Source: an uncultured Lachnospiraceae bacterium (GTDB lineage Bacteria > Bacillota > Clostridia > Lachnospirales > Lachnospiraceae). Taken from it: a stretch of 64,000 nucleotides of DNA. The DNA is taken from contig CAJUBP010000010.1 of assembly GCA_910584585.1 (NCBI GenBank), forward strand, positions 1-64,000, given 5' to 3'. This document shows, in pieces, positions 56,509 to 64,000 of the stretch. The notes under the pieces were generated by a model, which saw only the letters and a program-made list of their open reading frames with translations, was not told the origin of the DNA and made no database searches. Made by a program: the position numbers and the translations under genes. Numbering within the stretch: the first letter of the stretch is position 1; each line of letters begins with the position of its first letter.

Positions 56509-57945
56509 ATGTATGATGTAGTAATTATCGGTGCAGGCGTATCGGGAAGCGCTTCCGCGAGGGAACTTTCCAGATATAAGCTGAATGTCTGTGTAGTGGA
56601 GAAGGAAGAAGACGTATGCTGCGGCACTTCCAAAGCAAACAGCGCAATTGTACATGCTGGTTTTGACGCAGAAGCAGGTTCCCTTATGGCGAAGCTGAAT
56701 GTGGAAGGCAATCAGATGATGGAAGAGCTTTCAAAAGAGCTGGATTTCCATTATAAGAACAATGGTTCTCTGGTAGTATGTCTCCATGAAGAGGAAAAGC
56801 CCAATCTGCAGGAACTGTATGACAGAGGCGTGAAGAACGGCGTCAAGGATCTCAGAATTATCGACAGAGAGGAACTTGTGAAATTAGAACCCAACATTTC
56901 TGACGAAGCAGTTGCAGCATTATATGCGCCCACAGGAGGAATTGTATGTCCTTTCGGCATGAATATTGCTTTTGCTGAGAATGCGGCAACCAACGGGGTA
57001 GAATTTAAGTTTGACACAGAAGTGACAGGTCTGGAGAAAAAGGGTGACAACTGGGTTGTAAAGACCAATCAGGGTGAAATTGAGACCAGATATGTGGTAA
57101 ATGCAGCAGGCGTATACGCAGACAAGTTCCATAATATGGTAAGCGATAAGAAGCTGCATATCACGCCGAGACGGGGAGATTACTGTCTGTTAGACCGCTC
57201 CACAGAAGGATTTGTAACTCATACGATTTTCCAGCTTCCAAGCAAGTTCGGAAAGGGCGTTCTGGTATCCCCTACCGTTCACGGAAATACGTTGGTAGGG
57301 CCTACGGCAATTGATATTGAGAATAAAGAAGGAACCAATACCACTCAGGAAGGCATTGATGAATTGATTAATAAAGCAGGAACCACGGTGAAAGGTCTTC
57401 CCATCCGCCAGGTGATTACTTCCTTTGCAGGTCTTAGGGCTCATGAGGACGGCCATGAATTCTATATCGGCGAATTAGAAGACGCAAAAGGATTCATTGA
57501 CTGTGCAGGCATTGAGTCTCCCGGATTGACCAGTGCGCCGGCAATTGGCAAAATGGTAGCAGAGATTGTCAAAGATTTGACCAATGCAGAAGAGAATCCG
57601 GATTTCAACGGTTCCAGAAAGGGTATTTTGGATCCCAAGACCTTAAGCAACGAAGAGCGCGCAGCTTTGATTAAAGAGAATCCGGCTTACGGAAATATCA
57701 TCTGCAGATGCGAGATGATTACCGAAGGTGAGATTATTGACGCAATCAAACGGCCGTTGGGCGCAAAGTCCTTAGACGGCGTAAAACGCCGCACCAGAGC
57801 AGGCATGGGACGCTGCCAGTCAGGTTTCTGTTCTCCGAGAACCATCGAGATCCTTGCAAGGGAACGGGGAGTGGATCCGGCGGAAATTACCAAGGCAGGC
57901 GGAAACTCCAAGATTATTGTAGGAATTAACAAGGATAGAATATAA
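56509..57945 (+). CDS. GlpA-like NAD(P)/FAD-dependent oxidoreductase with BFD-type [2Fe-2S] domain
   Basis: About 478 residues. DVVIIGAGVSGSASARELS is the FAD Rossmann motif of the DAO superfamily. The C-terminal part (CRCEMITEGEIIDAIKRPL and RRTRAGMGRCQSGFC) is a bacterioferritin-associated-ferredoxin-like four-Cys cluster. This is the plan of the GlpA subunit of anaerobic glycerol-3-phosphate dehydrogenase. I chose ATG 56509; the upstream GTG at 56500 overlaps the ribosome site. It should oxidise glycerol-3-phosphate to dihydroxyacetone phosphate with the next two proteins. Confidence 0.88.
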   Translation: MYDVVIIGAGVSGSASARELSRYKLNVCVVEKEEDVCCGTSKANSAIVHAGFDAEAGSLMAKLNVEGNQMMEELSKELDFHYKNNGSLVVCLHEEEKPNLQELYDRGVKNGVKDLRIIDREELVKLEPNISDEAVAALYAPTGGIVCPFGMNIAFAENAATNGVEFKFDTEVTGLEKKGDNWVVKTNQGEIETRYVVNAAGVYADKFHNMVSDKKLHITPRRGDYCLLDRSTEGFVTHTIFQLPSKFGKGVLVSPTVHGNTLVGPTAIDIENKEGTNTTQEGIDELINKAGTTVKGLPIRQVITSFAGLRAHEDGHEFYIGELEDAKGFIDCAGIESPGLTSAPAIGKMVAEIVKDLTNAEENPDFNGSRKGILDPKTLSNEERAALIKENPAYGNIICRCEMITEGEIIDAIKRPLGAKSLDGVKRRTRAGMGRCQSGFCSPRTIEILARERGVDPAEITKAGGNSKIIVGINKDRI

Positions 57946-58046
57946 ATTGACGGGCAGCGCCAATCCCCCAACCTGCCAGCCAGGGAAGGGGCAGGCAGAA
58001 CATCTTTTGCCTGTATCAATTGGCCGCAAATCAGGAGGGAAAAAAC

Positions 58047-59318
58047 ATGTTGAATTATGATATTGTAATAGTAGGCGGCGGCCCTGCAGGACTTGCAGCA
58101 GCCGTATCAGCAAAGAGAAGCGGAGTAGAATCTATCTTAGTGTTAGAGAGGGATAAGGAACTGGGCGGCATCCTGAATCAGTGCATTCACAACGGATTCG
58201 GACTTCACACCTTCAAGGAAGAGCTTACCGGTCCGGAATATGCCGGAAGATTTATTGAACAGCTGGAAGAAGAGAAAATTGAATATAAGCTGAATACCAT
58301 GGTGATGGATATTGCGGGCAATAAAGTGGTAACCGCAATGAACCGGGAAGAAGGCATGTTTGAGATCCAGGCAAAAGCCATTGTCCTTGCAATGGGGTGC
58401 AGAGAGCGTTCCAGAGGCGCGCTGAATATTCCCGGATACCGTCCTGCCGGCATCTATTCTGCAGGTACGGCTCAGCGTCTGGTTAATATGGAAGGCTATA
58501 TGCCCGGCCGTGAAGTTGTAATTCTTGGTTCCGGCGATATCGGACTGATTATGGCAAGAAGAATGACCTTAGAGGGTGCAAAGGTAAAGGTTGTGGCAGA
58601 ATTAATGCCTTATTCCGGCGGATTAAAGAGAAATATTGTACAGTGTCTGGATGACTACGGCATTCCGCTGAAATTAAGCCATACCGTAGTGGATATTGAA
58701 GGCAAAGAAAGGGTAGAGGCAATTACCATTGCAGAGGTAGGTCCGGACAGAAGGCCTATTCCCGGCACAGAAGAACGCTACACCTGCGATACCCTTCTGT
58801 TATCCTGCGGCCTGATTCCTGAGAATGAATTGTCCAGAAGCCTGGGCGTTGAGATGAGTCCTGTGACTTCCGGCCCCTTGGTAAACGAATGTCTGGAAAC
58901 CAATGTGGAAGGCGTATTTGCCTGCGGCAACGTGCTTCATGTGCACGATCTGGTGGACTTTGTTTCTGAGGAAGCGTCTGCTGCCGGAAAACATGCGGCA
59001 GAATACGTATTAAACGGCGCAAAGCACAAAGAATCCAGCGCAAAAGATATTCCGATTGTTGCAGTGGAGGGCGCGCGCTATACCGTGCCTAAGACCATCA
59101 ATCCGGACAGAATGGACGAAAAGCACACCGTTCGCTTCCGTGTAGGCGATGTATATAAGAATTGCTACGTGTCCGTATATTTGAATGAAGAGCGTATTAT
59201 TCACAAAAAACGTCCGGTGGTAGCGCCAGGCGAAATGGAAGAAGTAGTGCTGAAGAAAGAAGAACTGGCTGCATTTTCAAATCTGTCCCAGATCACTGTA
59301 AAAATTGAGGAGGCATAA
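58047..59318 (+). CDS. FAD-dependent oxidoreductase, second subunit of the glycerol-3-phosphate oxidation unit
   Basis: 423 residues. DIVIVGGGPAGLAAAVSAKRSG binds FAD; EVVILGSGDIGLIMARRMTLEGAKV binds NAD(P). CRERSRGALNIPGYRPAGIYSAGTAQ lies between. The C-terminus has a NirB/hydroxyl-like region ending HKKRPVVAPGEMEEV. It is a GlpB-position partner of clostridial type, but a pyridine-nucleotide-disulfide-like flavoprotein rather than true GlpB. AGGAGGG precedes the ATG. It is followed by the DUF1667 gene four nucleotides later. Confidence 0.88.
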   Translation: MLNYDIVIVGGGPAGLAAAVSAKRSGVESILVLERDKELGGILNQCIHNGFGLHTFKEELTGPEYAGRFIEQLEEEKIEYKLNTMVMDIAGNKVVTAMNREEGMFEIQAKAIVLAMGCRERSRGALNIPGYRPAGIYSAGTAQRLVNMEGYMPGREVVILGSGDIGLIMARRMTLEGAKVKVVAELMPYSGGLKRNIVQCLDDYGIPLKLSHTVVDIEGKERVEAITIAEVGPDRRPIPGTEERYTCDTLLLSCGLIPENELSRSLGVEMSPVTSGPLVNECLETNVEGVFACGNVLHVHDLVDFVSEEASAAGKHAAEYVLNGAKHKESSAKDIPIVAVEGARYTVPKTINPDRMDEKHTVRFRVGDVYKNCYVSVYLNEERIIHKKRPVVAPGEMEEVVLKKEELAAFSNLSQITVKIEEA

Positions 59319-59322
59319 ATCT

Positions 59323-59682
59323 ATGGAAACAAGAGAATTAATTTGTATCGGATGCCCCATGGGATGTCCGCTGAAAGTAGAAATGAATAACGGCGAAGTA
59401 GTGAGCGTAAGCGGAAATACCTGCAAGCGCGGCGATGTCTATGCCAGGAAAGAAGTAACCAATCCCACCAGAATCGTGACAAGCTCTGTCATCGTAGAGG
59501 GCGGAAGTCTTGCGGCAGTGTCTGTAAAGACCAAAGAAGATATTCCTAAGGGAAAGATTTTTGATATTATGAAAGACTTGAAGGGCGTAAAAGTTCAGGC
59601 GCCGGTACATATCGGGGATGTTATCATTTCTGATGTGGCAGGCACAGGGGTAGATATTATCGCTACCAAGAACGTGTTGTAA
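59323..59682 (+). CDS. DUF1667 protein, third member of the glycerol-3-phosphate oxidation unit
   Basis: 119 residues. Four-Cys motif CIGCPMGCPLKVEM and NTCKRGDVYARKEVTNPTR, likely an iron-sulfur or zinc site. DUF1667 proteins regularly follow the two flavoproteins in clostridia. GGAGG lies within the end of the previous gene. It closes the transcription unit before the terminator at 59719. Confidence 0.9.
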   Translation: METRELICIGCPMGCPLKVEMNNGEVVSVSGNTCKRGDVYARKEVTNPTRIVTSSVIVEGGSLAAVSVKTKEDIPKGKIFDIMKDLKGVKVQAPVHIGDVIISDVAGTGVDIIATKNVL

Positions 59683-59718
59683 GCCTATCCTAAATTTCAT
59701 ATATATTTTCATAGGAAC

Positions 59719-59760
59719 AAATATCCCTCTGCGTCATAGAATATAGCAGGGGGATATTTT
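59719..59760 (+). terminator. Terminator of the glycerol-oxidation unit, overlapping the next ribosome site
   Basis: AAATATCCCTCTGC pairs with GCAGGGGGATATTT around GTCATAGAATATA, with T's in the 3' arm and tail. The GGGGG in the 3' arm is the ribosome site for the ATG at 59764, so the hairpin could hide it in readthrough mRNA. Confidence 0.75.
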
Positions 59761-59763
59761 ATT

Positions 59764-60012
59764 ATGCGTCTGTGTGATTTAAAAGAAAAAGAAGTGATCA
59801 ATGTTTGTAACTGTAAATGTCTGGGATTCGTGGTGGATGTGGACATTGATCCCTGCAACGGCTGCATCCTGGCCCTGATTATTCCGGGATGCGGAAGGTT
59901 CTGGGGATTGTTCGGCAGGGAAAGCGAGCTTATCATTCCCTGGAGCCAGGTGGTAAAAATCGGGCCGGATATTATTCTGGTGGAAATTCCCGAGCCGAAA
60001 CCGCCGAAATAA
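59764..60012 (+). CDS. YlmC/YmxH-family sporulation protein
   Basis: 82 residues, PRC-barrel fold. MRLCDLKEKEVINVCNCKCLGFVVDVDIDPCNGCILALIIPG...FGRESELIIPWSQVVKIGPDIILVE fits YlmC/YmxH. In spore formers these small proteins are expressed in sporulation under sigma-E/K; their role is not defined. This supports a spore-forming clostridial host. It is a single gene, followed by a dense repeat zone. Confidence 0.92.
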   Translation: MRLCDLKEKEVINVCNCKCLGFVVDVDIDPCNGCILALIIPGCGRFWGLFGRESELIIPWSQVVKIGPDIILVEIPEPKPPK

Positions 60013-60030
60013 TCTTAAGACACGCTCTAG
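60011..60030 (-). repeat. Half copy of the 78-bp palindromic repeat family
   Basis: AATCTTAAGACACGCTCTAG matches the reverse complement of the left arm at 39511-39530 at 19 of 20 positions. Its last four bases CTAG are the first four of the palindrome at 60027. Confidence 0.6.
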
Positions 60031-60192
60031 TATAATCCACCTTAAATAAGCGTACATTTGACTGAGAATAAATTTTCGAGAGCGCATGTCAAAAACCGGA
60101 GGCGTAGTGGTTCTACGCTGAGGATTTTTGACATGTGCTATCGGAAATTTAGGCCTGTCAAATGTACGCTTATTTAAGGTGGATTATACTAG
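60027..60192. repeat. 166-bp palindromic element with perfect 36-bp arms
   Basis: Arms 60027-60062 and 60157-60192 are exact reverse complements, starting and ending CTAG. Inside, GCATGTCAAAAACCGG and GGATTTTTGACATGTGC and GCGTAG/CTACGC continue the stem. If CTAG is a target, TA would be a duplicated dinucleotide. No coding capacity. Confidence 0.8.
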
Positions 60193-60210
60193 TACTCCAT
60201 CCGTCTAGAA

Positions 60211-60241
60211 AAAGGGACTGCCGCAAAGGGCAGTCCCCTTT
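60211..60241. terminator. Bidirectional rho-independent terminator
   Basis: AAAGGGACTGCC pairs with GGCAGTCCCCTTT around GCAAA. A-rich sequence lies before it and T-rich after. It probably separates the YlmC gene from the redox cluster. Confidence 0.7.
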
Positions 60242-60321
60242 CGCAATTTTGTGCGCCGACACAAAATCCAAAAAAGATTTTCACAAAATTTGAGTTCAGA
60301 ACACGATGTTAAAAAAAAGAC

Positions 60322-60365
60322 AATCTAATATAATTACAACTAGAAAGAGATAGAAAGATTAGATT
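60322..60365 (+). promoter_or_regulatory. Operator candidate upstream of the redox cluster
   Basis: AATCTAAT (60322-60329) and ATTAGATT (60358-60365) are exact inverted 8-mers with TATAAT (60329-60334) beside the first arm. They may bind a repressor of the cluster beginning at 60388. The rest of 60242-60387 shows nothing else. Confidence 0.45.
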
Positions 60366-60387
60366 ACTCAAGAAAAGGAGAATCCAT

Positions 60388-61332
60388 ATGTCAGTAAAAG
60401 TAATGGGAATTGCGGCAGGAAGAAAGAACAGCAACAATGAAATACTGCTGAAAGAGGCGTTGATGTACTGCGAAGAAGCAGGCGCTGAGGTTACCATGAT
60501 TAATTTAAAGGACTACAATATCCTGGACTGTACCGGATGCACCTCCTGTACCATGGGAATGTCACAGGGAAAAAATACAGGATGCGTGCTGGATGAAAAG
60601 GATGATAAGAAAAAGATTATGGATGTTATGCTGGCGCAGGATGCAGTGATTTTCTCTGTGCCCACTTACGACCTGATGCCGGCAAGCGCATATCTCACCT
60701 TTGCCCACAGAAGCTTAAGCTACGAGACGGCGTTTTTAGAGACGATCGGCGCCATTGAACATAAAGACAGAGTTGCCGGGCTGATTGCAGTAGGCGGCTC
60801 CACCCGTTCCTGGCAGTCTATGGCGTTAGAGGGCCTGCAGGCTACCATGTTTACCACGGATATGAAAGTGGTAGACATGATTCTGGCCACCAGGGTTCCC
60901 GGCCAGGCTCAATGCCTTTTGGACGACAATCTGATTGCCCGCGCAAGGCAGCTTGGAGAACATATTATGACAGCGGTCAATACTCCGGCAAAAGATCGGA
61001 AGTGGCTGGGAGAGGAAGATATGGGCTGGTGCCCCAATTGTCATTCCAATGCTCTGGTATTGGGAGAGAAACAGTGGGACGGGCTTTATTATCCAATTGA
61101 ATGCCAGGTATGCGGCGCAGGGGGAACATTAGAGCAGACAGAAGAAGGAAAATGGAAATTTGTCATTCAAAAAGACGGCCTTTTGAAAGACAGAACCACA
61201 GTCGAGGGGCGCGCAAAGCATCTGGAAGAAATTGCAGAGACTCAGGGCGGATTCTATTCCAACCCGGAAAATCGGAAAATCGTACAGGAAAAGCTGGCAA
61301 AATACAAAGAAAAACAGTTCCCAGCCATTTAA
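60388..61332 (+). CDS. Flavodoxin-fold NAD(P)H-dependent FMN reductase with C-terminal zinc-ribbon-like segment
   Basis: 314 residues. MGIAAGRKNSNNEILLKEAL starts a flavodoxin-like fold with CTGCTSC and VPTYDLMPASAYLTFAHR, as in multimeric flavodoxin WrbA and iron-sulfur flavoproteins. The CTGCTSCTMG cysteines could bind a cluster. An added C-terminal part has CPNC...CQVC (about 213-237), a rubredoxin- or zinc-type site not usual in the family. AAAGGAG precedes the ATG. It likely passes electrons to the adjacent flavoprotein. Confidence 0.78.
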   Translation: MSVKVMGIAAGRKNSNNEILLKEALMYCEEAGAEVTMINLKDYNILDCTGCTSCTMGMSQGKNTGCVLDEKDDKKKIMDVMLAQDAVIFSVPTYDLMPASAYLTFAHRSLSYETAFLETIGAIEHKDRVAGLIAVGGSTRSWQSMALEGLQATMFTTDMKVVDMILATRVPGQAQCLLDDNLIARARQLGEHIMTAVNTPAKDRKWLGEEDMGWCPNCHSNALVLGEKQWDGLYYPIECQVCGAGGTLEQTEEGKWKFVIQKDGLLKDRTTVEGRAKHLEEIAETQGGFYSNPENRKIVQEKLAKYKEKQFPAI

Positions 61333-61359
61333 TTCATAAAAAATTCAGGAGGTATCGTG

Positions 61360-62847
61360 ATGAAAGAAATGAAAGCAGATGTAATCGTGGTTGCGGCAGG
61401 ATTATCCGGTCTGGCAGCAAGCATTGCGGCAGCGGAAAACGGCGCTTCAGTTCTGACCTTTGAGAAGTCCAGCACCACAGGCGGAGCAGCTAATATGGGA
61501 ATGGGCCCGTTGGGCGTAGGATCCAGAATACAGCGGGAGCATATGATTTCCCTCACCCCGGGAGAAGCATTCCGCAAACATATGTATTTTACCCATTACC
61601 GTGTGGATGCAAGGATGGTAAGAGACTATTATTTCAAGTCCGGGGACACCATTGACTGGCTGATGGATATGGGCGTGGAATTTGTAGGCGTGCAGCGTGC
61701 TTTCAGCGCACCGGAGGATACCCGTGCATATTCTGACGGGGAATTTACCTGGCATGTGTGCAAGCCGGAAGGCGGCGGAGTCCCAGGTCCCAGGGCGGCA
61801 ACTTCCATGACGAAAAAGATGACGGAACATGCAGTGGAACTGGGTGTGGAATTCTTGTTTGAGACGCCGGTTTCCAAGATTTTGATGGAAGACGGAAAGG
61901 CAGTTGGCGTTTTGGCGAAAACGAAAGACGGAGAAGAGATTGAGGCAAGGGCTAACTCCGTGATTATTGCCACGGGAGGATTCGGAGACAATCCGAAAAT
62001 GATTCAGGAAGAGACAGGCTATGAATTCGGAAAGACAATTTTCAACTTTGCCATTCCGGGCATGAAGGGCGACGGACTGAAAATGGCCTGGGAAGCCGGC
62101 GCAGGCAAAGAGCCATGCAGCATGGAACTGATGTATCAGCTTCCGGATAACATGAATCACTTTATCTTAGACGGCGCATTCCGTCAGCCCTGTCTGTGGG
62201 TAAACCGAAACGGCTATCGGTTTATGCCGGAGGATCAGATTGGAAATACAACTTTTACCGGAAATGCCATTACAGCCCAGCCGGGAAGCATTGCGTTTTC
62301 CATTTTTGACAGCAAGCTGCTGAAAAAATATAAGAAAAAAGGCCCCGATATTGTTTCACACGTACATCCCCATGATTTATACGATCATTTTGACGAACAG
62401 TGGGAGAGAGATTTGGCGGAGGGCTATGAGCCCATTGCCCAGGCAGACACCATTGAAGAACTGGCGGAGAAAGCCGGAATTGATCCAGAAGGACTGACTG
62501 CCCAGATCGAAGAGTACAATGAGATGTGCGCCGGGGGATTCGACGAGATATTTGAAAAGGACAGACGTTATATGCAGCCCATTGCTAAAGCGCCGTTCTA
62601 TTGCTGCCGGCAGAACGTAGGGGCTTACGGTTCTTTAGGCGGAGTGAAAATTAATCATAAGACCCAAGTGCTCACCCAGGATGCCAAGGTGATTCCTGGC
62701 CTGTACTGTGTGGGAACAGACGCATGCAATATCTTTGGGGACAGCTACCCCTTTATCCTGTCCGGAAATACCATGGGCTTTTGCCTGAATAGCGGACGTA
62801 TCGCAGGAGAAAATGCGGCGGCGGAACTGGATGATTTTGAATATTAA
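61360..62847 (+). CDS. FAD-dependent oxidoreductase of the fumarate reductase/flavocytochrome c flavoprotein family
   Basis: 495 residues. ADVIVVAAGLSGLAASIAAAENGASVLTFEKSSTTGGAANMG is the FAD motif, with Ala in the first Gly position. VIIATGGFGDNPKM, GMKGDGLKMAWEAGA and ending SGNTMGFCLNSGRIAGENAA are typical of the fumarate reductase-like family, which includes 3-ketosteroid, urocanate and other enoate reductases. No heme domain is attached. GGAGG precedes ATG 61360. With its neighbours it could reduce an organic electron acceptor; the substrate is not visible. Confidence 0.85.
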   Translation: MKEMKADVIVVAAGLSGLAASIAAAENGASVLTFEKSSTTGGAANMGMGPLGVGSRIQREHMISLTPGEAFRKHMYFTHYRVDARMVRDYYFKSGDTIDWLMDMGVEFVGVQRAFSAPEDTRAYSDGEFTWHVCKPEGGGVPGPRAATSMTKKMTEHAVELGVEFLFETPVSKILMEDGKAVGVLAKTKDGEEIEARANSVIIATGGFGDNPKMIQEETGYEFGKTIFNFAIPGMKGDGLKMAWEAGAGKEPCSMELMYQLPDNMNHFILDGAFRQPCLWVNRNGYRFMPEDQIGNTTFTGNAITAQPGSIAFSIFDSKLLKKYKKKGPDIVSHVHPHDLYDHFDEQWERDLAEGYEPIAQADTIEELAEKAGIDPEGLTAQIEEYNEMCAGGFDEIFEKDRRYMQPIAKAPFYCCRQNVGAYGSLGGVKINHKTQVLTQDAKVIPGLYCVGTDACNIFGDSYPFILSGNTMGFCLNSGRIAGENAAAELDDFEY

Positions 62848-62862
62848 GGAATGGAAGCCGAA

Positions 62863-64000
62863 ATGAAAATTACGATTGATGGAAAAGCAATAGAAGCAAA
62901 AGAAGGACAGAACATCTTAGACGCTGCTCTGGCAGGGGGAGTTTTTATCCCCCACCTGTGCAGCCATCCGGATTTGGAGGCAAAGGGCGGATGCCGGCTG
63001 TGCTCTGTGGAGATTGCAGGAGAGGCAGGCGCTGTGCCCGCCTGTAAAACAGAAGTCAGAGACGGCATGGAAATTACCGTCAACGGCCCGGAGTCGTCCA
63101 AAGTGCGGAAAATGGCCATGGAGCTGATTCTGGCCACTCATCCGGCGGACTGTACCGGATGCCCCAAGTATGGAAAATGTGAACTGCAGTCTATGTATCA
63201 GTATTTGGGCGTCAGCGCGGAAGGATGGAGAAAGAAATCCAGAAGTGTGGCAAATGATGACAGCAATCCTCTGATTTCCCATTTGTTTACCAGGTGTGTG
63301 CGCTGCGGAAGGTGCATCCGCGCCTGTCAGGAGTTGAGAGGAGTCAAAGTATTGGATTATATAAAGACGCCTGCGGGCATCCGTGCCGGCATTCCGGAAG
63401 GAAAGTCATTGGAGGATGCGGGATGCCGGTTCTGCGGCGCATGTATTGAAGTATGTCCCACCGGTTCCATTATGGATCAGGTGAAAATTATGAAGGAAGA
63501 GCGCTCTTATGCAGAAAATATCGTGCCCTGCAGGAGCACATGTCCGGCGCATATTGATATTCCAAGGTATATTCGCTATATCAAAGAGGGAGAGTTTGAC
63601 AAGGCGGCGGCCGTGGTACGGGAAAAAGTTCCGTTTCCTGAGACCCTTGGAAGCATTTGCACCCATGCCTGTGAGGGAGAGTGCAAGCGCGGAGAACTGA
63701 ATGAACCCGTATCCATCTGCAGGCTGAAGCGGGCCGCCGGGGCAAACGACAGCGGCGCATGGAAACAGCATGTCCGCAAGGATGCAGCGACGGGGAAAAA
63801 AGCGGCCGTTATCGGCGCAGGGCCTGCAGGGCTGACCGCAGCGTATTATCTGGCCAAAAAAGGCCATGAAGTGACTGTGTTTGAAAAAAATGAGAAAGCA
63901 GGAGGCCAGTGCCGCTACGGCATACCGGCGTACCGTTTGCCGGATGAACTGCTGGATCGGGAAATCAATACCATGTTAGAGGCAGGTTTTACATTGAAAA
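62863..64000 (+). CDS. Partial: iron-sulfur NAD(P)H oxidoreductase (NuoG-like N-terminus fused to glutamate-synthase-beta-like flavoprotein)
   Basis: The frame is open to the window edge (379 codons seen). N-terminal [2Fe-2S] ferredoxin-like domain (DAALAGGVFIPHLCSHPDLEAKGGCRLCSVEI), a His-Cys3-type segment (HPADCTGCPKYGKCELQ), two 4Fe-4S motifs (CVRCGRCIRAC; CRFCGACIEVCPTGS), a helical GltD-type cluster domain (CRSTCPAHIDIPRYIRYI; CTHACEGECKRGE), then an FAD Rossmann motif (VIGAGPAGLTAAYYLAKKG). The start is ATG 62863 with GGAAG just before. It probably draws electrons from NAD(P)H and feeds the upstream flavoproteins. Confidence 0.88.
   Translation, partial: MKITIDGKAIEAKEGQNILDAALAGGVFIPHLCSHPDLEAKGGCRLCSVEIAGEAGAVPACKTEVRDGMEITVNGPESSKVRKMAMELILATHPADCTGCPKYGKCELQSMYQYLGVSAEGWRKKSRSVANDDSNPLISHLFTRCVRCGRCIRACQELRGVKVLDYIKTPAGIRAGIPEGKSLEDAGCRFCGACIEVCPTGSIMDQVKIMKEERSYAENIVPCRSTCPAHIDIPRYIRYIKEGEFDKAAAVVREKVPFPETLGSICTHACEGECKRGELNEPVSICRLKRAAGANDSGAWKQHVRKDAATGKKAAVIGAGPAGLTAAYYLAKKGHEVTVFEKNEKAGGQCRYGIPAYRLPDELLDREINTMLEAGFTLK

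Overview
The window looks like a chromosomal segment of a gut-type Lachnospiraceae (Clostridia, Firmicutes). Reasons: moderate GC, strong AGGAGG-type ribosome sites, a dnaE-pfkA-TrmH methyltransferase block, a YlmC/YmxH sporulation protein, a clostridial glycerol operon (glpP, glpK, glpF, two flavoprotein oxidoreductases, DUF1667), and many zinc-ribbon and FHA proteins with Lachnospiraceae-style BIG2/FnIII surface proteins. Genus is not resolvable by eye.

Layout. 1-6642 is accessory DNA: a P-loop kinase-like protein, a membrane-anchored C39-like papain-fold protein, a decayed AAA-ATPase/PD-(D/E)XK gene, a tyrosine recombinase flanked by inverted 20-mers, and a secreted SH3-like protein. 6690-32026 is the most striking region. 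A large secreted DUF6273/BIG2/FnIII protein is followed by an almost gap-free Ser/Thr phosphorylation locus of three eukaryotic-like kinases (one fused to a solute-binding-protein-like ectodomain, one with four PASTA repeats, one with a C-terminal FHA), two PP2C phosphatases, two small zinc-ribbon FHA adaptors, a VWA-TM-FHA protein, two DUF4234-FHA membrane proteins, a double-FHA ABCG-type transporter and a DUF2752 protein. After it come secreted or membrane proteins (PPC/BIG2, YARHG, TcaA-like, Yip1-like, C-type-lectin-like), three of which again start with a zinc ribbon. Four proteins of the locus share a short K/V-T-V-[SR]-L-[FY] motif near the N-terminus or just before the FHA domain. I infer it is a phospho-threonine docking site tying the module together.

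32050-44202 is mixed: a GH3 hexosaminidase, a Fic protein, a GNAT acetyltransferase, CbrC, a PadR/DUF2812 pair with a clear operator-promoter, a nuclease-fold protein, a BlaI/BlaR1-like pair with a non-canonical sensor end, an orphan solute-binding lipoprotein, a Uma2 nuclease, a CPBP protease and a phosphohexomutase. 44208-44781 holds a 574-bp palindromic element made of two 203-nt inverted copies, each a structured hairpin whose stems differ between copies by compensated base changes. 44897-51635 is a housekeeping block (DUF2185/DUF4241 protein, dnaE with an inserted 23-residue tandem repeat, pfkA, TrmH-family methyltransferase).

52702-59682 is a glycerol/glycerol-3-phosphate catabolic unit, with a leader terminator upstream of the antiterminator gene glpP. 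59764-60012 is a YlmC/YmxH protein, followed by a second large palindromic element. 60388-64000 is a flavin/iron-sulfur redox cluster that runs off the right edge. Several families of dispersed palindromic repeats (about 100 bp, 78 bp, 166 bp, 574 bp) sit between genes throughout.
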